NCBI RefSeq assembly: GCF_038397745.1
Contig: NZ_CP151636.1
Coordinates: 310,001 to 374,000, forward strand
Source: Microbacterium sp. LWH11-1.2
GTDB taxonomy: Bacteria > Actinomycetota > Actinomycetes > Actinomycetales > Microbacteriaceae
Direction: 5' to 3'
Length of the DNA stretch: 64,000 nucleotides
Part shown: positions 44,407 through 51,442 of the stretch, one piece after another
Numbering within the stretch: the stretch's first letter is position 1
How the letters are laid out: each line of letters starts with the position of its first letter
Position numbers and translations under genes: made by a program
The notes under the pieces: model-generated
The model's input: only the letters and a program-made list of their open reading frames with translations
What the model was told of the DNA's origin: nothing
Database searches by the model: none

Positions 44407-45756
44407 TCAGATCCAGATGTTCCGGTCAGCCATGAAGTCGGCGGGGTTCGTGTAGCGGCCGTCGATGTAGACCTCGAAGTGCAGGTGGCATCCGAAGGAG
44501 CCGCCGGTGTTGCCCGCATAGGCGATGACCTGTCCGGCCTCGACCCAGTCGCCGTTGCTGACCGCGAATCCGCCCGGCTTGATGTGCGCATAGCCCGTGG
44601 CCACCCCGTAGCCGTGCTGGATGCGGACGTAGTTGCCGTAGCCGCCGTTGTAGAACGCGGCATCGACGGTCCCGGAGTATGCCGCGTAGATCGCCGCGCC
44701 GCATCCGTTCGCCAGATCGATGCCGTAGTGCCAGCTCGACGAGCATCCGTTGGAGTTGCACTGCTGCGAACGGGGGCCGTAGCCCGAGCTGCGCTCGCCG
44801 CCGTGCGGGCGCACCCAGCCTCCGGTGCCCGGGGTGCCTCCTCCGCCGCTGTTGCCGCCGGCGTTGGCCGCAGCCTCGGCCGCTTCTCGTTCCCGCCGCG
44901 CCTGAGCCTCGGCCTCGACTCCGGCCTGGTACCCGGCGACCGTCGTGGCGGTGGTGTCCTTGAGAGCGGCGAGCTGCGCCTGCATGGTCGCGAGGTAGGT
45001 CGACTGCTCCTCGAGCGCGGCCTTCGCGGCATCCGCAGCCTGCTGCGCCGCCTGCATCTTCTCCTCGGCGACCTTCTGCAGACGGTCCCGCTCGTTGCGG
45101 GCGACGACGGCCTGGTCGCTGAGGGACTGCGCGGAGTTGCGGGCGGCGACGGCGTCGTCGTAGACCGACTGGTTGTACTCGAGGAGCTTGTCCATCGTGC
45201 CGAGACGGGCGAGGAGCTCGTCGGCGTTGTCGGCGGATCCGGCGAAGAACAGCTCGAGCGACGTGTCGTCTCCGCCGTTGCGGTAGAGCTGGGCAGCGAC
45301 CTGTCCGGCCTTGCGCGCGGACTCGACGGCGATGGCGGACTGCTCATCGGCCTTGGCCTGCAGCGTGTCGGCCTCCGCGATCGCGGCGAAGTAGGCCTGC
45401 TGCGCGGCATAGAACTCGTCGGATGCCAGCTTGGCGGCGGCCTGCGTCTCGGCGACCTTCTGGGTCAGCGCCTGGATGAGGCCCTCGATACGGGTGACCT
45501 CCGCGGCAGCGGCGGCCTCGTTCTGCTTCGCGGCCTGCACGTCGTCCCAGCTGGGGTACGAGGCGGCGTACGCGGCGGAGACCCCGGACGAGACACCGAA
45601 AGCACTGAGCGCGACGACGCTGAGCACGCCGATGCTGAGCGCACCGCGACGGCTGATCCCGGGCTTCGAGAAGGCGCGCTGTTCTGTCGGGCTGGGTGCG
45701 CAGCCGCATTCCGCGGATGCAGCCTCAGCAGCATCCAGCGTGTTCCTGTCGTTCAC
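44407..45756 (-). CDS. Secreted M23 family peptidase with long coiled coil
   Basis: This 449-residue exported protein has an N-terminal Arg-Arg signal (ISRRGALSIGVLSVVALSAF), cleaved near AYAASY, a coiled-coil region of about 220 residues (WDDVQAAKQNEAAAAAEVTR onward) and a C-terminal LytM domain. The zinc ligands lie in HYGIDLANGCG and CHLHFEVYIDG. Such proteins cut peptidoglycan cross-bridges or, like NlpC/RipA partners, act in cell separation. The GTG at 45756 is chosen because GGAAGGGG lies just before it. Before the zinc domain is a Gly-rich linker (GGNSGGGGTPGTGG). It converges on ppa. Confidence 0.92.
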   Translation of the reverse strand: MNDRNTLDAAEAASAECGCAPSPTEQRAFSKPGISRRGALSIGVLSVVALSAFGVSSGVSAAYAASYPSWDDVQAAKQNEAAAAAEVTRIEGLIQALTQKVAETQAAAKLASDEFYAAQQAYFAAIAEADTLQAKADEQSAIAVESARKAGQVAAQLYRNGGDDTSLELFFAGSADNADELLARLGTMDKLLEYNQSVYDDAVAARNSAQSLSDQAVVARNERDRLQKVAEEKMQAAQQAADAAKAALEEQSTYLATMQAQLAALKDTTATTVAGYQAGVEAEAQARREREAAEAAANAGGNSGGGGTPGTGGWVRPHGGERSSGYGPRSQQCNSNGCSSSWHYGIDLANGCGAAIYAAYSGTVDAAFYNGGYGNYVRIQHGYGVATGYAHIKPGGFAVSNGDWVEAGQVIAYAGNTGGSFGCHLHFEVYIDGRYTNPADFMADRNIWI

Positions 45757-45966
45757 CAGGCCCCTTCCGCCGGTTTCACACATGTCACACTAACAACAAC
45801 CTTCACTTCCGCAACAGGGTGTGGATACGGATGCCGTGACACATCTGACGTGTCCATCGTCCTCCTGATCCGTCCATCGAGGAAGCCGCCGCGCCCTCGA
45901 TTCGCGATTTGCCCGAAACATCCCTTATGCTTGAGCGTCGGCAAGGAAGTCCCCCGGGACTGACTC

Positions 45967-46039
45967 GGCCCCATCGTTTAGCGGCCTAGGACGCCGCCCT
46001 TTCACGGCGGTAGCACGGGTTCGAATCCCGTTGGGGTCA
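45967..46039 (+). tRNA. tRNA-Glu(TTC)
   Basis: The acceptor GGCCCCA pairs with TGGGGTC (one G-U), discriminator A. The anticodon arm CCGCC-CTTTCAC-GGCGG gives TTC, and the T arm contains GGGTTCGAATCCC. CCA is not encoded. It is the first of three tRNA genes in one direction; a -10-like TATGCT lies at 45926-45931. Confidence 0.96.
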
Positions 46040-46068
46040 CTCCATCCGATATAATTGAAAACAAGTAT

Positions 46069-46142
46069 GGCCCTGTAGCGCAGTTGGTTAGCGTGCCGCC
46101 CTGTCACGGCGGAGGTCGCGGGTTCAAGTCCCGTCAGGGTCG
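46069..46142 (+). tRNA. tRNA-Asp(GTC)
   Basis: The acceptor GGCCCTG pairs with CAGGGTC, discriminator G at 46142. The anticodon loop CTGTCAC gives GTC, and the T arm is GCGGGTTCAAGTCCCGT. No CCA is encoded. It lies 29 bp after tRNA-Glu and is probably co-transcribed with it. Confidence 0.96.
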
Positions 46143-46210
46143 CTCTAAGCGTCGAGCTCTTTCTTCGGAGGGGGCTCTTCGTCTAGGAAGCGACAGCATC
46201 GCCGTCGCTC

Positions 46211-46283
46211 GGCTCTGTAGCTCAGTTGGTAGAGCGCACGACTGAAAATCGTGAGGTCACGGGATCGACGCCCGTCGGAGCCA
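46211..46283 (+). tRNA. tRNA-Phe(GAA), integration site of the island
   Basis: The acceptor GGCTCTG pairs with CGGAGCC, discriminator A. The anticodon loop CTGAAAA gives GAA. The T loop reads ATCGACG, so it starts with A where T is usual. No CCA is encoded. From position 46241 in the anticodon arm to beyond the gene end, the sequence is repeated at 50369. The intact gene is on the left side of the island, as expected when an element enters at the 3' half and restores it. Confidence 0.94.
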
Positions 46284-46360
46284 CAGGGTGATCATTACAA
46301 TCACCTTAGAAACCCTCGCCTAGCTTCTACATGGCGGGGGTTTTGCTTTGCCCTGGCGGA
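46241..46360 (+). repeat. Left direct repeat (attL-like): 3' half of tRNA-Phe plus terminator
   Basis: It starts ACTGAAAATCGTGAGG in the anticodon arm and ends CCCTGGCGGA. It matches 50369-50488 at 119 of 120 bases; the only difference is T at 46307 against G at 50435. The first 43 bases are tRNA, the rest holds the terminator and 15 bp beyond. Confidence 0.95.
46311..46345 (+). terminator. Rho-independent terminator of the tRNA cluster (left copy)
   Basis: CCCTCGCC (46313-46320) pairs with GGCGGGGG (46333-46340) with one G-U, around a 12-base loop, followed by TTTT. It ends transcripts of tRNA-Glu/Asp/Phe and is part of the duplicated att segment. Confidence 0.85.
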
Positions 46361-46423
46361 GTCGATCTCCGAGCCGCTCCCCTGGGCTGTTGCGGCCCGT
46401 CCGGTGAGCGCTCCGACCTCCCT

Positions 46424-46452
46424 GGTCGTTGAGCGAGCGAAGTGAGACGAAA
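46424..46452 (+). repeat. Second dispersed repeat type, GGTCGTTGAGCGAGCGAAG, inside the left island end
   Basis: The element GGTCGTTGAGCGAGCGAAG followed by TGAGACGAAA starts 63 bp after the left repeat. A diverged copy lies at 50495-50524, 6 bp outside the right repeat. Between 46361 and 46520 no gene was recognised. Confidence 0.6.
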
Positions 46453-46520
46453 GGCCCCGCCGATAGGTGTGGTGGGGATGTGCAGGGAGGCGCGATCAAT
46501 CAGCGGATCCGCAAGGTCCA

Positions 46521-48119
46521 CTAGGCGTTTGGCCGGACATTCTTGATCCAGTTCGTGACCGTATCCGGGAGGTCATCCCACCAGTTGAACCCAGGGTTCT
46601 GCTGGGATTGCCGCCGGGCGGAGTCCGCGACCACGTCGATGCATTCTGCAACCTGGGCGTCGGAGAGGTCGGGAAAGAGCTTCCGTCGCATCTGATCGTC
46701 TCGCACCAGCCGTTCGAATGCCGGATAGGCATGCCGCTGTTCAAAGGCAGCGCTACTCGGGAAGAAGTCATGGCTCTGCCGATCGACGGAGAACGCCACC
46801 GCGCACCACAACACGTCAAACTCGCAAAGCGCGTCCAGCATCAGACTGTCGTCGACTCCGGTAGGAGACGCGGGCGTTGCGGGAGCGAGGTCCGGGATGA
46901 GCTCGGGTGTCTCCGCCGCGAGATCGAGAGCGCGGGAAATGATCGCGGCCGTCTGCGTAGATGAATCGTCACCCTTGTCGAGCACATTGGCGCGCGAAGC
47001 GCTGGTGATGGCGTGCCGGATCCACGAGGAATATCGATAGGAGTCCGTGACTGGGTACGGGTGGAGCGTAAGAACTCGGAGATGCGACCACTTCGCTCTG
47101 CGCACACCCTCGGCCCCGAGAACATAGATCCGCACGGTCACATCGCGCCATGCAGCGGCGCTTCGCTGCTCACGAGGAGAGGTGTTGCTCGTCGCATCAG
47201 GGATCCCCGGAATCGAGTAGTAATACTCGGCGATCACCTGCATCGTCCGTGCAAACTGCTCATCTGTGCCGTAGAGCATGGCCGCGAGGGCGACCGCGAA
47301 AAGTCGGTCCAAGGAGTCTTCCGCTCCTTCGCTGCCGTCGTTGGCAACAGACGCCCGAAGCTGTCGACCACCGTCGGCGAGGACAGCGTCCAGGCGTGAC
47401 GGGCTACGAGACTCAATCAGCGCATTTGCGGCTGTGGAAAAAGTAGCTATATCCATTCCGAGATCAATCGGTGTGGCCCGACCTCCACCACGCTCCGCTT
47501 CCTCCAGGAGGGAGACAACCCTGCTCACGAGCGCATCGACATCGCGTCTCGTATCTGCCTTCACTTGGTCGGTATAGCGCGCAAGCAACCGCGGCCAGTG
47601 ACGAGGAGTCACCGCGGTGGTAGTTGTGCCCTCTCGGATGATCAGCTGACCTTCCCGGAACACGACTTTCTGGCCACCACCGTCGGCTGTGTACTCGCCA
47701 TGGCGTTTCACGATCATCGGGAAAAGTTCGGGCGGTGGACCAGCGTAGATCAGGGCGACGTTCCAGGAGCCCTTGCCCGCGCTGATGCGGTGGACCGCGC
47801 TGCGGATGTCTATCGGGGCGTCGACGTAGGCGGCGATCTTCTGATGCAGCGCAGCCTGGTCAAAATGCACTTCCACGATCGGCTTTTGATCGACCGCTGG
47901 AGTCCCGTCGTTTCTCACGCCAACGATGAGATACCCGCCGGCAGTCAACGACATCAGCGCCAAGAGATCCTTGACGTGCTCGACCCTGTGCTTGGGGTTC
48001 GAGAAGTCGACAGATGATTTAAAGTCGAGTGCTTCTTGCTCTGCGCCCAGTGAGAGCAGCTCGGCGAGCTTTTCACGATCGACGCGTCCGTCAGCGACGA
48101 CATCTCCAAGTTGCGGCAT
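46521..48119 (-). CDS. AlbA_2 (Schlafen-like) domain protein of the island
   Basis: This protein of about 532 residues has an N-terminal AlbA_2 domain: EALDFKSSVDFSNPKHRVEH at residues 29-48 and the core strand GGYLIVGVRNDG at 61-72, the two hallmarks of the Schlafen AlbA-like fold, which binds or cuts nucleic acids in known members. VKRHGEYTADGGGQKVVFRE follows near 140. The remaining 350 residues are helical and not recognised, with TPASPTGVDDSLMLDALCEF and a Trp-rich end (NPGFNWWDDLPDTVTNWI). The ATG at 48119 is the first good start; GTG 48149 and TTG 48209 are alternatives. GC content is lower than in host genes. It is divergent from the SIR2 gene, so both may form one system. Confidence 0.82.
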   Translation of the reverse strand: MPQLGDVVADGRVDREKLAELLSLGAEQEALDFKSSVDFSNPKHRVEHVKDLLALMSLTAGGYLIVGVRNDGTPAVDQKPIVEVHFDQAALHQKIAAYVDAPIDIRSAVHRISAGKGSWNVALIYAGPPPELFPMIVKRHGEYTADGGGQKVVFREGQLIIREGTTTTAVTPRHWPRLLARYTDQVKADTRRDVDALVSRVVSLLEEAERGGGRATPIDLGMDIATFSTAANALIESRSPSRLDAVLADGGRQLRASVANDGSEGAEDSLDRLFAVALAAMLYGTDEQFARTMQVIAEYYYSIPGIPDATSNTSPREQRSAAAWRDVTVRIYVLGAEGVRRAKWSHLRVLTLHPYPVTDSYRYSSWIRHAITSASRANVLDKGDDSSTQTAAIISRALDLAAETPELIPDLAPATPASPTGVDDSLMLDALCEFDVLWCAVAFSVDRQSHDFFPSSAAFEQRHAYPAFERLVRDDQMRRKLFPDLSDAQVAECIDVVADSARRQSQQNPGFNWWDDLPDTVTNWIKNVRPNA

Positions 48120-48248
48120 CTCTGAACGGTACAGCCACGGCTCGAGGTTCACAGTCGTCAGAGCAGAAAGGATGCCCGCCGCAGAACCGGTCCGTTGCCA
48201 TCTCCGCAACGGAACCGCAGCTGTGAGAACTTTCTCTACTCATTCAAG

Positions 48249-48265
48249 GCCGGCCTCCGGCCGGC
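48249..48265. promoter_or_regulatory. Inverted repeat in the divergent island promoter region
   Basis: GCCGGCC (48249-48255) and GGCCGGC (48259-48265) pair around TCC in the 267-bp gap between the two divergent island genes. The gap is GC-rich compared with the genes. It could be an operator shared by both promoters or an RNA hairpin; no -35/-10 pair was clear. Confidence 0.4.
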
Positions 48266-48386
48266 TGTGCCGTCTGCGGTGCGTCCGGTCCTCGCTCCGC
48301 TGCGGTCCGGGCACTCCTCAGCGGCGCGACACACCTCGTTGCCCGCCTCCCGGAATGTTTCTGCGTCGTCCTGCCAAGATGATTGA

Positions 48387-50006
48387 GTGCGAAGTAGCAT
48401 CCCATTCTTTGATTCGGCGCCCGCGACGTCTCTCATTCGCGAGCTTGCCGCCTGCGATCAACCCCTGGTGATCTACTGCGGCGCCGGAGTGAGCATCGAT
48501 CGAACAGGCTTGAGTTGGTCGGCTCTCGTGAGGTCTTGCTTTCCTACACGGCATAGTAAGCACTACCAAACTGGGCCGACTTCGCTGCAGCTAGATGAGG
48601 CGCCAGCGCTGCCTCCGGATCAGCTTGCGTCGAGTCTCGTGCACACTCTGCGAGCAGTAGCGAATGGCTCCAGTTCTTCCCTTCGAGACACTTTGCGAAC
48701 CCGAATCAAGCGCTCACTATACGGCGACAAGGCGGTCTGGCAGTCCGGGGAGCTCGTCCCGAACCTGATCAATCTGGCTGTAATCCGTAGTTTTGCTGGC
48801 CGCGAAACAAACATCGTGACGACCAATTACGATGACCATATCGAAGCTGAGTACGAAGTGCTCCGTCGCGACATCGAGGCGCTCCCGACGGCGACGACCT
48901 TCCCTGGCTTGCGAGTGCAGGTCCTCTCCCCTGAGATGGCTCCGGATGATGCGTCTCCGGTGAAGATCGTCGCCAATCATCCACCGATAAACATGCCAAA
49001 CGGTCTAAACGACTCGGTCTCGCTGACTTACCTACACGGACGAGTCCCCCGCAGTGGCGAGGTCAGCTGGCCCATCGTCCTCGATGAGAATAGTTACGCG
49101 TCCACTGCGAAGAGTGTTGGCACCGTCCTCAGGCGTCTCTTGAACGAATGCCCAATGACCATAATCGTTGGAAGCAGCCTTCAGGATGCGCCCCTCGTCC
49201 GCGCGTTGAGCGATACACGCAAGGCGGGACGCCGCGTGGCAATCCTCACCAAGCAGGGATTCCCAACCTCGTTCGACAACCAAGGCAATGCGCTTGCTGT
49301 CGACCTCGCGACGCATCGCGCGTCAGAGCTGGGCGTGCGTACGGTGTTCGCAGATTTCCATGGCCAGGTAGCTCAGTTCTTCCATGAGGTATTCGTCCGG
49401 ACGGCATTCAGCAGCCCTCACCCCAATCAAGAGTGGACGAGTGACTACATGACCCGGCTTTCCCGGTGGTGGGAACGCTGGATAGTCACGGCCGGCATTG
49501 ATTCGGGTCTTCCGGAAGCTTTGAGGGCCGCCCTGGACGATGCGCTGCCTGTCATAGGCGTCTCAGCGAATCACGACCCGCTCAGTCGGTCCTCAGAGCA
49601 GTTCCGTCTTGAACTCTGGGTTCGTTGCTATCCACAACGCCCAGACCGACACCTGGTGCGTTGGGCTTCCTCGGACGGGTCCAACATCGAAGGCATGAAC
49701 GGAAAACAGGGTCGAATCGAGTCCCCCAGCTATCTCGCTGCTGTGCGCTCGTTCACCGAGGGACGCCCAAGCTCCTTTGACATCACAAGCTTGGAGCAAG
49801 GCAGAGCCTCAGCGGCTCGGTATACATCAAAGTCATTCCTCGCGATCCCGATTCGCATGGACAACGTGATTGTTGGGATCCTCACCCTTGCATCGACAGC
49901 ACACCTCAAGGACAGCCTGATGATGAGTTCAAAGGAATCAACTGCCGAACTCGTTGCGCTCCTTGCGGAGGCGGGACGAGCTCTGCTTAGCGTCAGTGGG
50001 CGTTGA
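48387..50006 (+). CDS. SIR2-like protein with C-terminal GAF-like domain
   Basis: This 539-residue protein starts with a SIR2 fold: the NAD-binding loop YCGAGVS (30-36), TTNYDD (145-150) with the Asn expected for NAD hydrolysis, the catalytic His217 in LTYLHG and the ribose-contact GSSLQD (262-267). In known defence proteins such SIR2 domains destroy NAD+ on infection. From about 370 the sequence is a GAF-like sensor (FRLELWVRCYPQ; SFLAIPIRMDNVIVGILTLAS; ELVALLAEAGRALL), which I do not know as a SIR2 partner. No zinc-binding Cys cluster of deacetylase sirtuins is seen. The start is GTG at 48387 with only a weak Shine-Dalgarno sequence. GC content is low. Its end overlaps the small convergent gene. 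Confidence 0.88.
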   Translation: MRSSIPFFDSAPATSLIRELAACDQPLVIYCGAGVSIDRTGLSWSALVRSCFPTRHSKHYQTGPTSLQLDEAPALPPDQLASSLVHTLRAVANGSSSSLRDTLRTRIKRSLYGDKAVWQSGELVPNLINLAVIRSFAGRETNIVTTNYDDHIEAEYEVLRRDIEALPTATTFPGLRVQVLSPEMAPDDASPVKIVANHPPINMPNGLNDSVSLTYLHGRVPRSGEVSWPIVLDENSYASTAKSVGTVLRRLLNECPMTIIVGSSLQDAPLVRALSDTRKAGRRVAILTKQGFPTSFDNQGNALAVDLATHRASELGVRTVFADFHGQVAQFFHEVFVRTAFSSPHPNQEWTSDYMTRLSRWWERWIVTAGIDSGLPEALRAALDDALPVIGVSANHDPLSRSSEQFRLELWVRCYPQRPDRHLVRWASSDGSNIEGMNGKQGRIESPSYLAAVRSFTEGRPSSFDITSLEQGRASAARYTSKSFLAIPIRMDNVIVGILTLASTAHLKDSLMMSSKESTAELVALLAEAGRALLSVSGR

Positions 50007-50139
50007 CGTACGCGACGTAGCGGGTTTGGTTCTCCGCACGCTCGCGCTGACGCGCCATCTGCCGGGCTTCCTCAACGCGACGTCGAGCCTGATCGCGTTC
50101 ACTCTGTGTCGGGCGGGGCTGACTGCTCTCTCTTGCCAT
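49993..50139 (-). CDS. Possible 48-residue charged helical protein
   Basis: This short frame starts at an ATG with GGAGG 7 bp upstream and encodes a Gln/Arg/Glu-rich helix (SERDQARRRVEEARQMARQR) and a Tyr-containing end (RYVAYVNAH). It overlaps the end of the SIR2 gene by 14 bp tail to tail. The good ribosome site and helical composition speak for a real gene; its size and antisense position keep it doubtful. No family was recognised. Confidence 0.45.
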   Translation of the reverse strand: MARESSQPRPTQSERDQARRRVEEARQMARQRERAENQTRYVAYVNAH

Positions 50140-50368
50140 GAGACGTCCTCCAATACACCAAAGATACTCGTTGCGGGGCCCTCGCGATACCCTGTCTGCT
50201 AGACCCATAGCACAGCGGCAGGTCGATCGTATCGCAAGTATGTTGTGCCGGTCCCGTGCCGGTAACTCCGCCGAAACCACCCTCAACCAGCAGCGACAAA
50301 CAATGAAGACTTCCGCGGATTCACGCGGCAAACGGCGACCAACGAGCACCCACTACCCACGGAATCCA

Positions 50369-50488
50369 ACTGAAAATCGTGAGGTCACGGGATCGACGCC
50401 CGTCGGAGCCACAGGGTGATCATTACAATCACCTGAGAAACCCTCGCCTAGCTTCTACATGGCGGGGGTTTTGCTTTGCCCTGGCGGA
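50369..50488 (+). repeat. Right direct repeat (attR-like): partial tRNA-Phe plus terminator
   Basis: It matches 46241-46360 at 119/120 bases. Bases 50369-50411 are the 3' 43 nt of tRNA-Phe with no 5' half in front, so it is not a working tRNA. Bases before it (CCACGGAATCCA) do not match the tRNA, which places the border at 50369. Confidence 0.95.
50439..50473 (+). terminator. Rho-independent terminator (right copy)
   Basis: This is identical to the hairpin at 46311-46345: CCCTCGCC pairs with GGCGGGGG, then TTTT. It would stop transcription that leaves the island towards 50552. Confidence 0.8.
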
Positions 50489-50494
50489 CCTTCC

Positions 50495-50524
50495 GGTCGT
50501 CGAGCAGCGAAGCGAGACGCAACG
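50495..50524 (+). repeat. Second dispersed repeat type beside the right island end
   Basis: GGTCGTCGAGCAGCGAAG then CGAGACGCAACG, a diverged copy of the element at 46424-46452. It starts 6 bp beyond the right repeat. Confidence 0.6.
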
Positions 50525-50551
50525 TCCAGTCGCAGCCCGACGGTTCCTCCG

Positions 50552-51058
50552 CTAGCCCTGGAGCCACGCTCTGATCGTCGCATCGATCATTCCGTCGATC
50601 CGGCGAGCGTACTCGTCCACGCCGTCACCGAGGAAGCTCTGGTCGGATGCGGGGAGATCCTGGATCGTCGAATCGAACGCCGTCGGCGCGGGACGCGAAG
50701 GAAGTGCGAGATACGGCGCGAGAGGCTCCACGTCGTAGCCGCGAGTGCTGCGGTGGTTGTTCCGGGCACGTTGATGGCGGACGAACCCCTGCAGGGCGTC
50801 CATGCCGCGGTCATGGTACAGCTGAAGGATGCGGAACTGTGCGTCGCGATGGCGATCCGAAGCCGTGGACGGATGCTGCAGCAGATAGGCCGACACGGAG
50901 ACGGCGTGCCACGCATACATCGTGGGTTGTTCGAGTTCGCGAAGCTGCTGCGCCTCGAACACTGCCGTGCAATCCCCCAGCGGCCCCTCACGACCCCCGC
51001 ACTCCGGGCAGAGAGGTCCTGGCTGACTCACCACCGCACCAGCATAGGGTGAAGGCAT
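50552..51058 (-). CDS. DUF5946-like protein
   Basis: This 168-residue protein has a possible zinc knuckle at the start (CPECGGREGPLGDC), then MYAWHAVSVSAYLLQHPSTA and FVRHQRARNNH, a pattern I associate with the DUF5946 family. No function is known. The ATG at 51058 is chosen because the Cys pair then lies near the N terminus; the frame is open far upstream but that part overlaps other genes on the plus strand. It is divergent from the short gene at 51104 and is the first host gene after the island. Confidence 0.75.
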   Translation of the reverse strand: MPSPYAGAVVSQPGPLCPECGGREGPLGDCTAVFEAQQLRELEQPTMYAWHAVSVSAYLLQHPSTASDRHRDAQFRILQLYHDRGMDALQGFVRHQRARNNHRSTRGYDVEPLAPYLALPSRPAPTAFDSTIQDLPASDQSFLGDGVDEYARRIDGMIDATIRAWLQG

Positions 51059-51103
51059 GAACCTGGTCTCGCCCGAAACCCGCCCGGCCGCCGCCCTGCA
51101 CGC

Positions 51104-51433
51104 ATGACCGAGAGTCCGCAGTCCATCCGGGCGAGCCGCCGCATCGAGCTGACCATGCACAAGCCGTGGTTCGCGCTGTATGCCGGCATCCGCCCCACCC
51201 TCGTGCTCGCCGGACGAGGGCAGCCGACCCAGTGGGGACTCGGGACCTGGCAGGTCCCGACCGACGAGACCGTGACCGTCGGCGTCTTCCTGTTCAACCG
51301 GCTCTGGCGGTTCGGTCAGGCGGAATACGCCCTCGCCCCCGACGACACCGCGCTCGAGTACCGGGCGCCGGCGCTGCCCTTCCTTCCCGGCCGGATCCAC
51401 TCGGCACCCCACTCCCGGGCGCCTCGCGCCTAG
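51104..51433 (+). CDS. Hypothetical beta-rich protein
   Basis: This 109-residue protein is beta-rich, with RRIELTMHKPWFALYAGIRPTL, GLGTWQVP and TVTVGVFLFNRLWRFGQAEY. There is no signal peptide or membrane segment. I do not recognise the family. It is divergent from the DUF5946-like gene (45-bp gap) and lies 9 bp before the VOC gene, so these two may be one unit. Confidence 0.6.
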   Translation: MTESPQSIRASRRIELTMHKPWFALYAGIRPTLVLAGRGQPTQWGLGTWQVPTDETVTVGVFLFNRLWRFGQAEYALAPDDTALEYRAPALPFLPGRIHSAPHSRAPRA

Positions 51434-51442
51434 GCTGCCGAC

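Larger units (their letters stand above)
46241..50488. mobile_element. Integrase-less genomic island in tRNA-Phe with candidate defence genes
   Basis: The borders are a 120-bp direct repeat (46241-46360 and 50369-50488) that covers the 3' part of tRNA-Phe and its terminator, 4128 bp apart. Inside are an AlbA_2-domain gene and a SIR2/GAF-like gene, divergent, plus a possible 48-residue gene. Base content differs from the host: 48781-48840 is 27/60 G+C and 47401-47460 is 30/60, while surrounding genes are near 70%. The host word GGATGCCG/CGGCATCC was not seen inside. No integrase, transposase or replication gene was found, so the element is a remnant, a satellite mobilised in trans, or a cargo block. 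Confidence 0.85.
50140..50551. other. Gene-free right end of the island and right junction
   Basis: Bases 50140-50368 are moderate-GC DNA with no credible gene on either strand. From 50369 follows the right copy of the tRNA-Phe 3' segment and terminator, then host DNA with a dispersed repeat up to the next gene at 50552. An open frame across 50138-50419 reads through the tRNA fragment and is not credible. Confidence 0.7.

Noticed and set aside
46251..46520. Short frames on both strands between tRNA-Phe and the AlbA_2 gene
   Set aside because: They overlap the tRNA, terminator or dispersed repeat and have no ribosome site or domain.
50138..50419. 93-residue frame on the plus strand at the right end of the island
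   Set aside because: Its last third is the translated tRNA-Phe fragment (ending GSTPVGAT), a typical false gene at tRNA borders.
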